Shown here one piece after another: positions 1 through 7,810 of a DNA stretch of 64,000 nucleotides (positions within the stretch are counted from its first letter, which is position 1; each line of letters opens with the position of its first letter). Location: NCBI RefSeq assembly GCF_000166295.1, contig NC_017506.1, forward strand, positions 2,356,001 through 2,420,000. The letters run 5' to 3'. The DNA is from Marinobacter adhaerens HP15 (GTDB lineage Bacteria > Pseudomonadota > Gammaproteobacteria > Pseudomonadales > Oleiphilaceae). Both the position numbers and the translations under genes were made by a program. The notes under the pieces are model-generated. The model had not been told where the DNA came from. It did not search any database and worked only from the letters and a program-made list of their open reading frames with translations.

Positions 1-1
1 G

Positions 2-553
2 GACGAGGCCATTGTCTGGTTGTCCGCCGATCGGGTTGTGCCCTCGGCCGTGGCCTCTTTGCTGGAACAGGAAATAAAGGCCGTGCTTCCGGCCAACGTG
101 ATTTCCGTGGAGATCAATCTCCGGGAAGAGGAGATCGATGGTGCCTACTACCACTATGTCCACGGCCTTAAGAAACACCTGGGCAACTGCCAGCGCATCG
201 CCCACGGCCATCGATCACCGATTCGTATCGACCGGAACGGCCACCGCGATTACGATCTGGAGCGCAGCTGGGCCAAGCTCTGGCGGGATATCTACGTGGG
301 GTCCGAGGGGGATGTGGTGCGTCGCCATGTGGGCGAAGACGGCGTTCGCTATGTGACCTTCGAATACGAGGCCAACCAGGGCGAGTTTGCACTGACCCTG
401 CCAGAGGAGCGCGTGTACATGCTGGATACCGACACCACGGTGGAGCTCATTGCCGCCCACATGGCCGACAAGCTCAAGGTGGAGTTCGCGACAGACACCA
501 TCCGGGTGAAGGCTTATGAGGGTGTTGGGAAGGGTGCCATTGCCGAGCGCTGA
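2..553 (+). CDS. 6-carboxytetrahydropterin synthase-like protein (C-terminal part, runs off the window start)
   Basis: The reading frame is open from the first bases of the window, so the gene begins upstream and only about 183 C-terminal residues are seen. The segment with HYVHGLKKH followed by NCQRIAHGHRS resembles the C-terminal half of the long (about 280 residue) QueD/6-pyruvoyl-tetrahydropterin synthase-like proteins of Pseudomonas and Marinobacter. The His-rich stretch would fit the metal site of the T-fold family, which makes the 7-deazapurine precursor for queuosine. An internal TTG at 20 is not needed as a start because the frame extends to the window edge. The family call is from memory of sequence pattern; the exact substrate is not established. 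Confidence 0.6.
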   Translation, partial: DEAIVWLSADRVVPSAVASLLEQEIKAVLPANVISVEINLREEEIDGAYYHYVHGLKKHLGNCQRIAHGHRSPIRIDRNGHRDYDLERSWAKLWRDIYVGSEGDVVRRHVGEDGVRYVTFEYEANQGEFALTLPEERVYMLDTDTTVELIAAHMADKLKVEFATDTIRVKAYEGVGKGAIAER

Positions 554-561
554 ATAAATCC

Positions 562-590
562 GGGGTCAGATGGAAATTTCATTTGACCCC
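562..590. repeat. Palindromic GGGGTCA-type repeat, copy 1
   Basis: An imperfect inverted repeat begins GGGGTCAGATG and ends CATTTGACCCC, with only a short centre. A second copy with the same GGGGTCAG...CTGACCCC ends lies at 9753-9782. A further half-site, TCTGACCC, follows at 598-605. It sits just downstream of the stop codon of the QueD-like gene. Short dispersed palindromes with these termini resemble REP-like intergenic elements of gammaproteobacteria; that class assignment is from memory. Confidence 0.55.
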
Positions 591-618
591 ATTGTTGTCT
601 GACCCGACATTCAGACAC

Positions 619-646
619 AAAAAAACCGCCAGAAGGCGGTTTTTTT
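619..646. terminator. Bidirectional Rho-independent terminator
   Basis: A run of seven A is followed by CCGCC, loop AGAA, GGCGG and seven T. The symmetry makes it a terminator on both strands: it would end the QueD-like gene on the plus strand and the tRNA-Ala/tRNA-Glu transcript on the minus strand. Confidence 0.85.
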
Positions 647-682
647 GATGGCTTCCCGGTGGACTAAACCGTCAAGCCGTAT

Positions 683-758
683 TGGCGTCCCCTAGGGGGT
701 TCGAACCCCTGTTGCCGCCGTGAAAGGGCGGAGTCCTAGGCCACTAGACGAAGGGGAC
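683..758 (-). tRNA. tRNA-Glu (UUC anticodon)
   Basis: The minus strand folds as a 76-nt tRNA: acceptor GUCCCCU pairs with AGGGGAC, the T loop carries GGUUCGAACC, the anticodon loop reads CUUUCAC with anticodon UUC, and the 3' CCA is encoded. It lies 7 nt after tRNA-Ala and downstream of gltX, the enzyme that charges it. Confidence 0.95.
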
Positions 759-765
759 TAGAAAT

Positions 766-841
766 TGGTGGAGCCAGGCGGGATCGAACCGCCGACCTCA
801 ACACTGCCAGTGTTGCGCTCTCCCAGCTGAGCTATGGCCCC
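766..841 (-). tRNA. tRNA-Ala (GGC anticodon)
   Basis: The minus strand gives a 76-nt tRNA with acceptor GGGGCCA pairing with UGGCUCC (with G-U pairs), D arm AGCUCAGCUGGGAGAGC, anticodon loop CUGGCAG (anticodon GGC), T arm GGUUCGAUCC and encoded CCA. It is the first gene of a two-tRNA unit with tRNA-Glu. Confidence 0.95.
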
Positions 842-854
842 TCAACGGCTGCGT

Positions 855-883
855 ATATTAAGGATCCGCCCTGTGGGCGTCAA
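855..883 (-). promoter_or_regulatory. Sigma-70 type promoter for the tRNA-Ala/tRNA-Glu unit
   Basis: On the minus strand TTGACG (883-878) is separated by 17 nt from TAATAT (860-855), 13 nt before the tRNA-Ala 5' end. A GC-rich stretch follows the -10 box, as in stringently controlled stable-RNA promoters. The tRNAs can therefore be transcribed independently of gltX. Confidence 0.7.
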
Positions 884-954
884 CCTCTGAAACACACTTT
901 TTTTCAGTTTTCTGAACATCCCTGTTCAAGCCGTTTATTAATTCACCAAAGCGG

Positions 955-2439
955 TTAATGAATACCCAGAGCCGCGTACTCCTTTTCCACCTTCTTGGTT
1001 TCCTTCTTGGAGAATCCACCCATCACTTCCAGGGCATGCCGAAGCCTTGAACGGGTCATGTCCGGGCCCAGCAGCGCCATGGAATCCATGACAGACCAGG
1101 AATTCGGGGTGCCAGCAACCGCCACAAAAATGGAGAACATGAAGTCACCCATCTTCAGGTCCATGGCTTTGGCCAACGCCTTGATATCCGCGAAGATGGT
1201 CTCCTTGCTCCAGTGTCGCTGCGCTTCAAGCTTCCAGAGCGTGAACTGAAGAACCCGCTTGATCTGGGCTTCCTCCAGCTTGTTGTGGACAAAGTCTTCC
1301 GGCCTCAGGTTGAGCATGCCGGAGAACATGAACTGGGCCATGGGCGCCACATCCGAAAACACCTCTGCCCTGCCCTTGATGTGGGGCACCAGAGCACGCA
1401 GGGCATCCTCATTGAACCACCACTGGCGCATGCGCTCCATGAACTGCTCTTCAGTCAGCTCTTCGCGCAGCCACTGGCCGTTCAGCCAGCGGAGCTTCTC
1501 CACGTCAAACACCGGGCCACCAAGGGAAACTCGCTGGATGTCGAAGTTCTCGATCATCTCGTCCAGGGTGAACTTTTCCCGCTCGTCCGGCATGGACCAG
1601 CCCATGCGCCCCAGGTAGTTGGTGACGGCCTCCGGCAGAAAGCCCATGCGCTCATAGAAATTGATGCTGGTCGGGTTCTTGCGTTTGGACAGCTTGCTCT
1701 TGTCCGGGTTGCGCAGCAGCGGAAGGTGACACAGCACCGGCATATCCCAGCCAAAATACTGGTACAGCAGCTTGTGCTTGGGCGCCGAGTTGATCCACTC
1801 CTCACCGCGCAGAACGTGGGTGATTTCCATCAGGTGATCATCAACCACATTCGCGAGGTGATAAGTGGGCATGCCATCGGACTTGAGCAGAATCTGGCAG
1901 TCCACCTGAGCCCAGTCGATCTCAATGGTGCCCCGAAGCATGTCGTCGATCTCGCAGACGCCCTCATCGGGCACTTTCATACGAATCACGTATGGTTCAC
2001 CTGCATCGAGGCGGCGCTTCACTTCGTCCTCGGGCAGCTCCAGATCGCCCTTGATACCCGGGTTCAGGCCCTGGGCCTTGCGTTCTTCCCGAATGGCTTC
2101 CAGCTCATCCGGTGTGCGGAAGCAATAAAATGCGTGGCCGGCCGTCACCAGATCCTCGGCATACTGCCGGTACGAGTGCTTGCGCTCGGACTGGCGATAG
2201 GGGCCGTGAGGACCACCCACGTCGGGGCCTTCATCCCAGTTCAGACCGAGCCAGCGCAGCGCCTTGAGAATGTCCTGCTCGGATTCTGCGGTACTGCGGG
2301 CCTGGTCGGTGTCTTCGATACGCAGGATAAACTGGCCGCCGTGCTGACGGGCAAAGCACAGGTTGAACAGGGCCACGTAGGCGGTACCAACGTGAGGGTC
2401 TCCCGTGGGTGACGGAGCAATTCGGGTACGTACAGTCAT
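955..2439 (-). CDS. gltX: Glutamate--tRNA ligase
   Basis: Class I aminoacyl-tRNA synthetase of 494 residues that charges tRNA-Glu in the cytoplasm. The N terminus carries [16 protein letters not shown], with the HIGH-class signature as PHVGT, and the KMSKS-class loop is KLSKRK at about residue 250. The C-terminal anticodon-binding helical domain is complete. The ATG is preceded by a good AGGAAGG ribosome site. The next genes on the same strand are tRNA-Ala and tRNA-Glu, so the enzyme and its substrate RNA lie together, an arrangement I also recall from Pseudomonas. Confidence 0.97.
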   Translation of the reverse strand: MTVRTRIAPSPTGDPHVGTAYVALFNLCFARQHGGQFILRIEDTDQARSTAESEQDILKALRWLGLNWDEGPDVGGPHGPYRQSERKHSYRQYAEDLVTAGHAFYCFRTPDELEAIREERKAQGLNPGIKGDLELPEDEVKRRLDAGEPYVIRMKVPDEGVCEIDDMLRGTIEIDWAQVDCQILLKSDGMPTYHLANVVDDHLMEITHVLRGEEWINSAPKHKLLYQYFGWDMPVLCHLPLLRNPDKSKLSKRKNPTSINFYERMGFLPEAVTNYLGRMGWSMPDEREKFTLDEMIENFDIQRVSLGGPVFDVEKLRWLNGQWLREELTEEQFMERMRQWWFNEDALRALVPHIKGRAEVFSDVAPMAQFMFSGMLNLRPEDFVHNKLEEAQIKRVLQFTLWKLEAQRHWSKETIFADIKALAKAMDLKMGDFMFSIFVAVAGTPNSWSVMDSMALLGPDMTRSRLRHALEVMGGFSKKETKKVEKEYAALGIH

Positions 2440-2481
2440 GAAACCTTCCTGAAAAATCGGTGGCCGTTTGATAAAGCGGGC

Positions 2482-2510
2482 ATTATACCGGCCAACGGCA
2501 GGTTTCGCAT
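2482..2510 (-). promoter_or_regulatory. Candidate gltX promoter
   Basis: A perfect TATAAT lies on the minus strand at 2487-2482, about 42 nt before the gltX start codon. No good -35 box is present at 16-18 nt spacing (ATGCGA or TGCGAA are the best available), so only the -10 element is convincing. Confidence 0.4.
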
Positions 2511-2559
2511 GATCAGGAAGTTAACGAGCACACCAGAAATACTAAGTAAGAAGTTTCTT

Positions 2560-2593
2560 TTGCCGGCCCCGGCCGAGTTTGTTATATTATAAC
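2560..2593 (+). promoter_or_regulatory. znuA promoter with overlapping Zur box
   Basis: TTGCCG (2560-2565), a 17-nt spacer and TATATT (2583-2588) form a plausible sigma-70 promoter. The -10 box lies inside GTTATATTATAAC (2581-2593), a palindrome matching the core of the gammaproteobacterial Zur site. Zn-loaded Zur bound here would block RNA polymerase, so znuA should be induced by zinc starvation. The match is seen directly; the regulation is inferred from the Zur family. Confidence 0.8.
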
Positions 2594-2626
2594 ATTACAC
2601 ATTAGCATCGCAGGATCTCACTTATC

Positions 2627-3625
2627 ATGCGCGTTACCGGAAAAGCACTTTCTATTGCACTCGGAGCCGGCACCCTTTTGTTTCACAGCGCCCTGCAGGC
2701 CGAGACCCGTATTGTTACTTCCATCAAACCGGTTGAGCTGATCGTCAGTGCGATCGCCACGGAAGACATGCAGACAACGAGTCTCGTCCCGCCCGGCTCC
2801 AGCCCCCACAATTACACCATGAAGCCATCCCAGCGCCGGGCACTGGAAAACGCCGACGTGATTTTCTGGGTCGGGCCCGACATGGAAACCTTCCTTAATC
2901 GCCTTCTGGCAGGGCAGGAATTCAGCGGTCGAACGGTCGCGCTCATGGATGCCGAGCACGAACCCGGGGAAGTTACCCACGATGACCACGCGCACGACGA
3001 GCACGCGGACGATCACCATGGCCATGCTCACGAAGAGGAGGCCAAGGAGGAAGAACACCACAACGAGGGGCACGGACACGGCCATGATCACGGAGAAGGC
3101 GAAGACCCGCACATCTGGCTGGATCCCGAATTGGCCATCGAAATGGCCGGGACGATACGCGATGCTCTCTCAGGACTGGAAGGTGTTGACGCTGGCGCGT
3201 TGAACGAAAATTTCGAGCAGTTCAAAGCCAGCGTTCGAGAAACCGATGCCAATATCCGGGACCGCCTTGCACCGGCGCGCGAAATCAGCCTGTTCGCCTA
3301 TCACGACGCCTTTACCCGATTTGCCGAACACTATGAACTGAAACTCGAGGGCGTTCTGACGCTGAACCCGGAGCTGTCGCCAGGGGCCCGGCATATCGCG
3401 GAAGTGCAGGAAAAACTGCGCAACGCAAACCATCCCTGCCTCCTGACCGAACCGCAGTTCAACCGGCAGTGGTGGCGCTCGATCACCGAGAGCCTGGACG
3501 TGACCTTCAGCACCTGGGACCCTCTGGCCACTGACATCGCGGCAACGCCAGAAGGTTACAACAACTTCCAGCACAGCATTGTCGACGCGGTGCTCAAGTG
3601 CCTACCAGAGAATACTGAGCATTAA
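2627..3625 (+). CDS. znuA: Zinc ABC transporter, periplasmic substrate-binding protein
   Basis: A cluster A-I solute-binding protein of 332 residues that delivers Zn2+ to the ZnuBC permease. A signal peptide (about residues 1-25, cleavage after LQA) is followed by the metal site: His61 in SSPHNY, His162 in DPHIWLDP and His226 in YHDAF. Between residues 111 and 155 lies the long His/Asp/Glu-rich loop typical of ZnuA, thought to collect zinc. A Zur box covers the promoter. No znuB or znuC is adjacent, so the permease must lie elsewhere. The 3' end overlaps the convergent AEC gene by 24 nt. Confidence 0.93.
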   Translation: MRVTGKALSIALGAGTLLFHSALQAETRIVTSIKPVELIVSAIATEDMQTTSLVPPGSSPHNYTMKPSQRRALENADVIFWVGPDMETFLNRLLAGQEFSGRTVALMDAEHEPGEVTHDDHAHDEHADDHHGHAHEEEAKEEEHHNEGHGHGHDHGEGEDPHIWLDPELAIEMAGTIRDALSGLEGVDAGALNENFEQFKASVRETDANIRDRLAPAREISLFAYHDAFTRFAEHYELKLEGVLTLNPELSPGARHIAEVQEKLRNANHPCLLTEPQFNRQWWRSITESLDVTFSTWDPLATDIAATPEGYNNFQHSIVDAVLKCLPENTEH

Positions 3626-4516
3626 CGGTATGGTGACGATGGCCAGCAAGGTCTGACCACTGATGATGCCCGCCATCAGGGGGGCATCGCCACCAAGCTG
3701 TCGAGCCAGAATGTAGGCAGAGGTGGCCGTGGGAAGCGCCGACAACAGCACGGCCACCTGAACCATCATTCCCTCAAGACCCAGCAACAAGGCCAGCCCC
3801 GCAGTCATCAGCGGAAATCCGACCAACTTCAGCGCCGATGAAACAATAAACGGCAGTGAAGCGCCTCTGAGGGCCTTGAGCTGAAGCCCGGCGCCAACCG
3901 TCATCAAACCCATCGGCAACGCCAGATTGCTTAGCGGCTCGAGAATGCCGCCGATCAGCGGATGAAATCCGATTTCGAAGAAACTCCAGACCACGCCAAT
4001 CACCGAGCCCACTATAAGAGGATTGGTCACAATCGCCTTGAATACTGGCACCAGCCTCACCGGCCCTTCCGTGGCCACCAGTGAAAACATCAGTATGCAC
4101 AGCAGATTCAGCAACGGCACCATGATGGCAACCGCAATCGCCGTGAGGGAAAGGCCCTGATCGCCGAGCAGCATGCCGCCAGCCGCCAGGCCCACGTAGG
4201 AATTGAACCGGATAGCCCCCTGGTAAACCGAAGAAAAAACCGGGCCGGACCAGCGCCAGAACCATTGGGCAATCGCCAGGATCAGCGTCATCGCGATCAG
4301 CATGGCGCCAATGAGCAATGCAATGTCGCCATAAGCGGAAGCCGGCAGCCTGGCCTGCCCCAGCTTGAAGATCAACATGGCCGGAAACAGCACGTAGTAG
4401 GTAAACCTCTCCGCCTGGGGCCAGAAATCGCCGCCCGGAAAGTCAATGCGGCGGAACACATGCCCAAGCATGATCAGGATAAATACCGGCAGCAGAGCCT
4501 GCACCATCAGGGGCAT
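3602..4516 (-). CDS. AEC (auxin efflux carrier) family transporter
   Basis: A hydrophobic inner-membrane protein of 304 residues with about ten predicted transmembrane segments, starting with LPVFILIMLGHVFRR, a typical opening of the AEC family, and ending in a conserved run around GIISGQTLLAIVTIP. Members of this family move small organic anions such as malonate or malate in bacteria; the substrate here cannot be deduced. The gene is monocistronic and convergent with znuA, sharing 24 nt at the 3' ends. A GGAG ribosome site precedes the ATG. Confidence 0.8.
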   Translation of the reverse strand: MPLMVQALLPVFILIMLGHVFRRIDFPGGDFWPQAERFTYYVLFPAMLIFKLGQARLPASAYGDIALLIGAMLIAMTLILAIAQWFWRWSGPVFSSVYQGAIRFNSYVGLAAGGMLLGDQGLSLTAIAVAIMVPLLNLLCILMFSLVATEGPVRLVPVFKAIVTNPLIVGSVIGVVWSFFEIGFHPLIGGILEPLSNLALPMGLMTVGAGLQLKALRGASLPFIVSSALKLVGFPLMTAGLALLLGLEGMMVQVAVLLSALPTATSAYILARQLGGDAPLMAGIISGQTLLAIVTIPLMLSILW

Positions 4517-4626
4517 ACGTTCAAACTCCAGGGCAAGGTTGTTTACTTGGGTTTTATGGGAGTACAGTTAAAGAAGCATGAGATCATAGCAGAAGGAGTG
4601 CTTCTCCTTCAGGGAGGTTTTTTGCT

Positions 4627-5058
4627 ATGGACGCATCAAAGCCCAGACTTTGCAGGCTTATCTATTTCAGCAGCGTTTCTTCGCATCTGCAGGAATCCGA
4701 TTTAGACGACATCCTCGCGGAATCCATCAAAAGAAACGAGCGGGACGGCATCACCGGCCTGCTGGCTTATGATCAGTTCAATTTCATGCAGGTTTTGGAA
4801 GGTGAGAAAGAGGCTGTCAACAGACTTTACCTTGGCATCACTGCCGATCCTCGCCACCAGGATGTTCGCCTGATTCAGTACGAGCAAATCGATCATCGCC
4901 AGTTTGACGATTGGGCAATGGCTCTGGCGAAGCTTCCCGAGGTTCCGGGCAATTACATCAACAAACTCTATGGTGGATTCAAGCCCCAGCTGTTCTCCAC
5001 TCGAGACGCTCTAATCTACTTCAATTTTCTCCGCAACTATTTGAAACGCGCAGCCTGA
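4627..5058 (+). CDS. BLUF domain blue-light sensor (stand-alone)
   Basis: A 143-residue protein that is essentially one BLUF domain, which binds FAD and responds to blue light by rearranging hydrogen bonds. The photocycle residues are in place: Tyr13 (LIYFS), Asn37 (KRNERDG), Gln55 (FMQVLEG), Trp96 and Met98 (DDWAM). The Tyr-Asn-Gln-Trp spacing equals that of the cyanobacterial short BLUF protein Slr1694 as I recall it. There is no output domain, so it must act through a partner, and no obvious one is adjacent. A small hairpin (4592-4610) and an AGGGAGG ribosome site precede the ATG. Confidence 0.88.
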   Translation: MDASKPRLCRLIYFSSVSSHLQESDLDDILAESIKRNERDGITGLLAYDQFNFMQVLEGEKEAVNRLYLGITADPRHQDVRLIQYEQIDHRQFDDWAMALAKLPEVPGNYINKLYGGFKPQLFSTRDALIYFNFLRNYLKRAA

Positions 5059-5179
5059 AGCCTGTTATGGGTTTCGCCAAAGCCTTACGGAAATCGCAAG
5101 CAGATGCCTGTTAAACTAGACGACAATTTTCGCCGTAACGATTTACGCCACACGTTTTTGGTTGATAACAGGTACCGTA

Positions 5180-6214
5180 ATGTCTGGAATACCATCCCAG
5201 GAAACCATGCTGCACAACTCCGGCCCCTCCCGCCGCTTCTGCGTGGCACCAATGATGGACTGGACCACCAGTCACTACCGTTATCTGGCGCGCCAGCTCA
5301 GCCGGCATACCCTGCTCTACACCGAGATGGTCACCACCGGCGCACTGATTCATGGCGACACCGCGCGCTTTCTGCGCCACGATGAGGCCGAATACCCACT
5401 GGCCCTTCAGCTGGGTGGCAGCGATGCTGGCGAACTTGCCCACTGCGCCAGGCTGGCACAGCAATACGGCTTCGATGAGGTTAACCTGAACGTCGGTTGC
5501 CCCAGCGACCGTGTTCAGAACAACATGATCGGTGCCTGCCTGATGGGCCATCCGGACAAGGTGGCAGAGGGCGTGCGCGCCATGATCGAAGCAACCGACC
5601 TGCCAGTCACCGTGAAGCATCGAATCGGTATTGATGGGCGGGAGTCCTGGGACGATCTCTGCGAATTCGTGGAAAAAGTGTCCGAAGCTGGCTGCCGGAC
5701 CTTTATCGTGCACGCCCGGATCGCGATTCTCGAAGGCCTGAGCCCCAAGGAAAACCGGGAAGTCCCTCCGCTTAAATACGACTGGGTCTACCGGCTGAAA
5801 GCGAAATACCCGCACCTTGAAATCATCATCAACGGCGGCATCAAGACCTTCGGTGAGTGCCACGAGCATCTCCGGCATACCGACGGCGTGATGCTGGGTC
5901 GGGAGGCGTACCACAATCCCTGGCTGCTGGCGGGAGTTGACCCGGAGTTTTTCGGGCAGGCGGCGCCGGTAGAAACCCGGCATCAGGCACTTCGGGCCAT
6001 GCTTCCGTTCATAGGGAGCGAACTTGAGCGCGGCGTATTCCTGACTCACATGTCCAGGCACCTTCTCGGCCTTTTCCACGGCCAACCTGGCGGTCGGCAG
6101 TTCCGTCGCTATATCAGCGAGAACGCCCATAAATCCGGTGCTGGCCTGGAAGTGATCGAAACCGCTCTGGAAAAGGTTCGTGAACCGGCGGCGCCGGAGA
6201 TTGCCGAAGCTTAA
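5180..6214 (+). CDS. dusA: tRNA-dihydrouridine(20/20a) synthase
   Basis: An FMN-dependent TIM-barrel enzyme of about 344 residues that reduces uridine 20/20a in the D loop of tRNA. It opens with RFCVAPMMDWT, has the catalytic Cys107 in NVGCPSD, the VKHRIGID phosphate-binding segment and NGGIKT for FMN. I prefer the ATG at 5180, which has AGG about 7 nt upstream, over a TTG at 5162. The enzyme is cytosolic; the gene stands alone between the BLUF gene and tal. Confidence 0.92.
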   Translation: MSGIPSQETMLHNSGPSRRFCVAPMMDWTTSHYRYLARQLSRHTLLYTEMVTTGALIHGDTARFLRHDEAEYPLALQLGGSDAGELAHCARLAQQYGFDEVNLNVGCPSDRVQNNMIGACLMGHPDKVAEGVRAMIEATDLPVTVKHRIGIDGRESWDDLCEFVEKVSEAGCRTFIVHARIAILEGLSPKENREVPPLKYDWVYRLKAKYPHLEIIINGGIKTFGECHEHLRHTDGVMLGREAYHNPWLLAGVDPEFFGQAAPVETRHQALRAMLPFIGSELERGVFLTHMSRHLLGLFHGQPGGRQFRRYISENAHKSGAGLEVIETALEKVREPAAPEIAEA

Positions 6215-6341
6215 TCGCAGGCAATTGCCACCATACCTTTTGTTGTCTTGTTCCTGTCAGAGCGGCCCGTTATTGTAGGCATATAGCCAGCGCCCGGGAT
6301 TCGGGCGCACCAATAACAGATCAACCGGGACGACAGGACGA

Positions 6342-7307
6342 ATGACCAGCAAGCTCGACCAACTGAAGACCATGACCACGGTGGTAGCGGATACCGGCGA
6401 TATCGAAGCCATTGCGAAGTGGCGGCCGGAAGATGCCACCACCAATCCATCCCTGCTGCTCAAAGCTGCCGCTTCCGACGCTTACCGGCCGATGCTGGAC
6501 AAGGCTGTGGCAGAAGCCCGGCGGCATGGCGGCTCAGACGCCGAGCAGCTGACCATGGCCACGGATATGCTGGCCGTACTCGCCGGCCGAGAAATCCTGA
6601 ACCTGATTCCCGGTGTGGTTTCGACGGAGGTGGATGCCCGTTTGTCCTTTGATACCGCCGGTACGCTCGAGCGCGCCCGCCGCCTGGTTGAGCTGTACGA
6701 CAAACAGGGCGTAGACACCAGTCGCGTACTGATCAAGATTGCTTCTACCTGGGAAGGGATCCGGGCCGCCGAGCAACTGGAGAAAGAAGGCATTCACTGC
6801 AACCTGACGTTGCTGTTTTCTTTCATTCAGGCCGCTGCCTGTGCCCAGGCCGGTGCATTCCTGATCTCGCCCTTTGTAGGTCGAATCCTGGACTGGCACC
6901 TGGCCAGCACTGGCCGGGACACCTACCCGGCTGCAGAGGATCCGGGGGTGCTTTCGGTATCCCGCATCTACAATTACTACAAGGCCAACGGCTTTAAAAC
7001 GGTAGTGATGGGTGCCAGTTTCCGGAACACCGGCGAAATTGAAATGCTGGCTGGCTGTGACCGCCTGACCATAAGCCCTACCCTGCTGCAGGAGTTGCAG
7101 GACGACCCGGGCGATCTGCCGCGTCGACTGGTCGCCGACACCGCCAGCTCACCGGATCAGTTTGGCACCATCGACGAGAAACTGTTCCGCTGGGAATCCA
7201 ACGAGGACGCTATGGCTACCGAGAAGCTGGCCGATGGTATCCGCCGGTTCACAGCCGACCAGATTGAACTGGAAAACCGGGTCCGGCAGCTGGCCAGGGC
7301 GGCCTGA
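6342..7307 (+). CDS. tal: Transaldolase
   Basis: A 321-residue class I aldolase-type enzyme of the non-oxidative pentose phosphate pathway that exchanges a dihydroxyacetone unit between sedoheptulose 7-phosphate and glyceraldehyde 3-phosphate. The Schiff-base lysine is Lys132 in [10 protein letters not shown], the same number as in E. coli Tal[13 protein letters not shown] (Asp and Asn contacts) and [11 protein letters not shown] are also typical. A 7-bp GC hairpin at 6291-6309 lies in the leader but has no T tract. The downstream genes follow on the same strand at 42 and 11 nt. Confidence 0.95.
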   Translation: MTSKLDQLKTMTTVVADTGDIEAIAKWRPEDATTNPSLLLKAAASDAYRPMLDKAVAEARRHGGSDAEQLTMATDMLAVLAGREILNLIPGVVSTEVDARLSFDTAGTLERARRLVELYDKQGVDTSRVLIKIASTWEGIRAAEQLEKEGIHCNLTLLFSFIQAAACAQAGAFLISPFVGRILDWHLASTGRDTYPAAEDPGVLSVSRIYNYYKANGFKTVVMGASFRNTGEIEMLAGCDRLTISPTLLQELQDDPGDLPRRLVADTASSPDQFGTIDEKLFRWESNEDAMATEKLADGIRRFTADQIELENRVRQLARAA

Positions 7308-7349
7308 CGCGGCGCCTCAAACCAAACACAGAAGTAGGACTGTCCGATC

Positions 7350-7799
7350 ATGATCGAGCGCCTGAAAAAACTGTTTGCGGCACCGGAAGCTGAACGCGAG
7401 AAGCCCGATAACCATCAGCTCGCAGTGGCTGCCACGGCATTGATGGTTCAGCTTTCCCGTGTCGACCAGGATGAAGACGAGCGCGAACTGCAGGCCATTG
7501 TTGATGGCGCAGTAAAAGCACATCAGGTAACCCGGGCCGAAGCCGAGGAAATTCTGGAAGACGCCCTTAGCCACGCAGACGATGCCACGTCGCTCTATGA
7601 ATTTACCGGCCAGATCAACGAGTACCTGGACCAGGAAGGAAAACAGGCCCTGCTCGAAAGTATCTGGCGCGTGGCCTTTGCGGACGGCCGCATCGACAAG
7701 TACGAAGAACACCTTATTCGCCGCATGGCAGACCTGCTGCATCTTAATCATCGGGAGTTCATGCAGGCGCGGCACCGGGCGCAAGACGCCGGTTCTTAA
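7350..7799 (+). CDS. TerB family (tellurite resistance-like) protein
   Basis: A 149-residue soluble, acidic, all-helical protein with the TerB/DjlA-N fold. Two similar acidic helical motifs can be seen: VDQDEDERELQAI near residues 32-50 and FADGRIDKYEEHLIRRMADL near residues 110-130, which is the metal-binding pattern of TerB. The biochemical role of stand-alone TerB proteins is unknown; no other ter genes are present, so resistance to tellurite should not be inferred. It lies between tal and the DAHP synthase gene. Confidence 0.75.
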   Translation: MIERLKKLFAAPEAEREKPDNHQLAVAATALMVQLSRVDQDEDERELQAIVDGAVKAHQVTRAEAEEILEDALSHADDATSLYEFTGQINEYLDQEGKQALLESIWRVAFADGRIDKYEEHLIRRMADLLHLNHREFMQARHRAQDAGS

Positions 7800-7810
7800 A
7801 AGGAGACAGC

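Noticed and set aside
1213..2412. 399-residue plus-strand ORF opposite gltX
   Set aside because: It lies wholly antisense to a fully conserved gltX and shows no family motif; high GC makes long antisense frames common.
6291..6309. GC-rich hairpin before tal as a terminator or riboswitch
   Set aside because: A 7-bp stem without a T tract and with no conserved aptamer features; too little to call.
7350..7799. Tellurite resistance locus
   Set aside because: Only a single TerB-fold protein is present, without terZACDEF, so a resistance phenotype cannot be supported.
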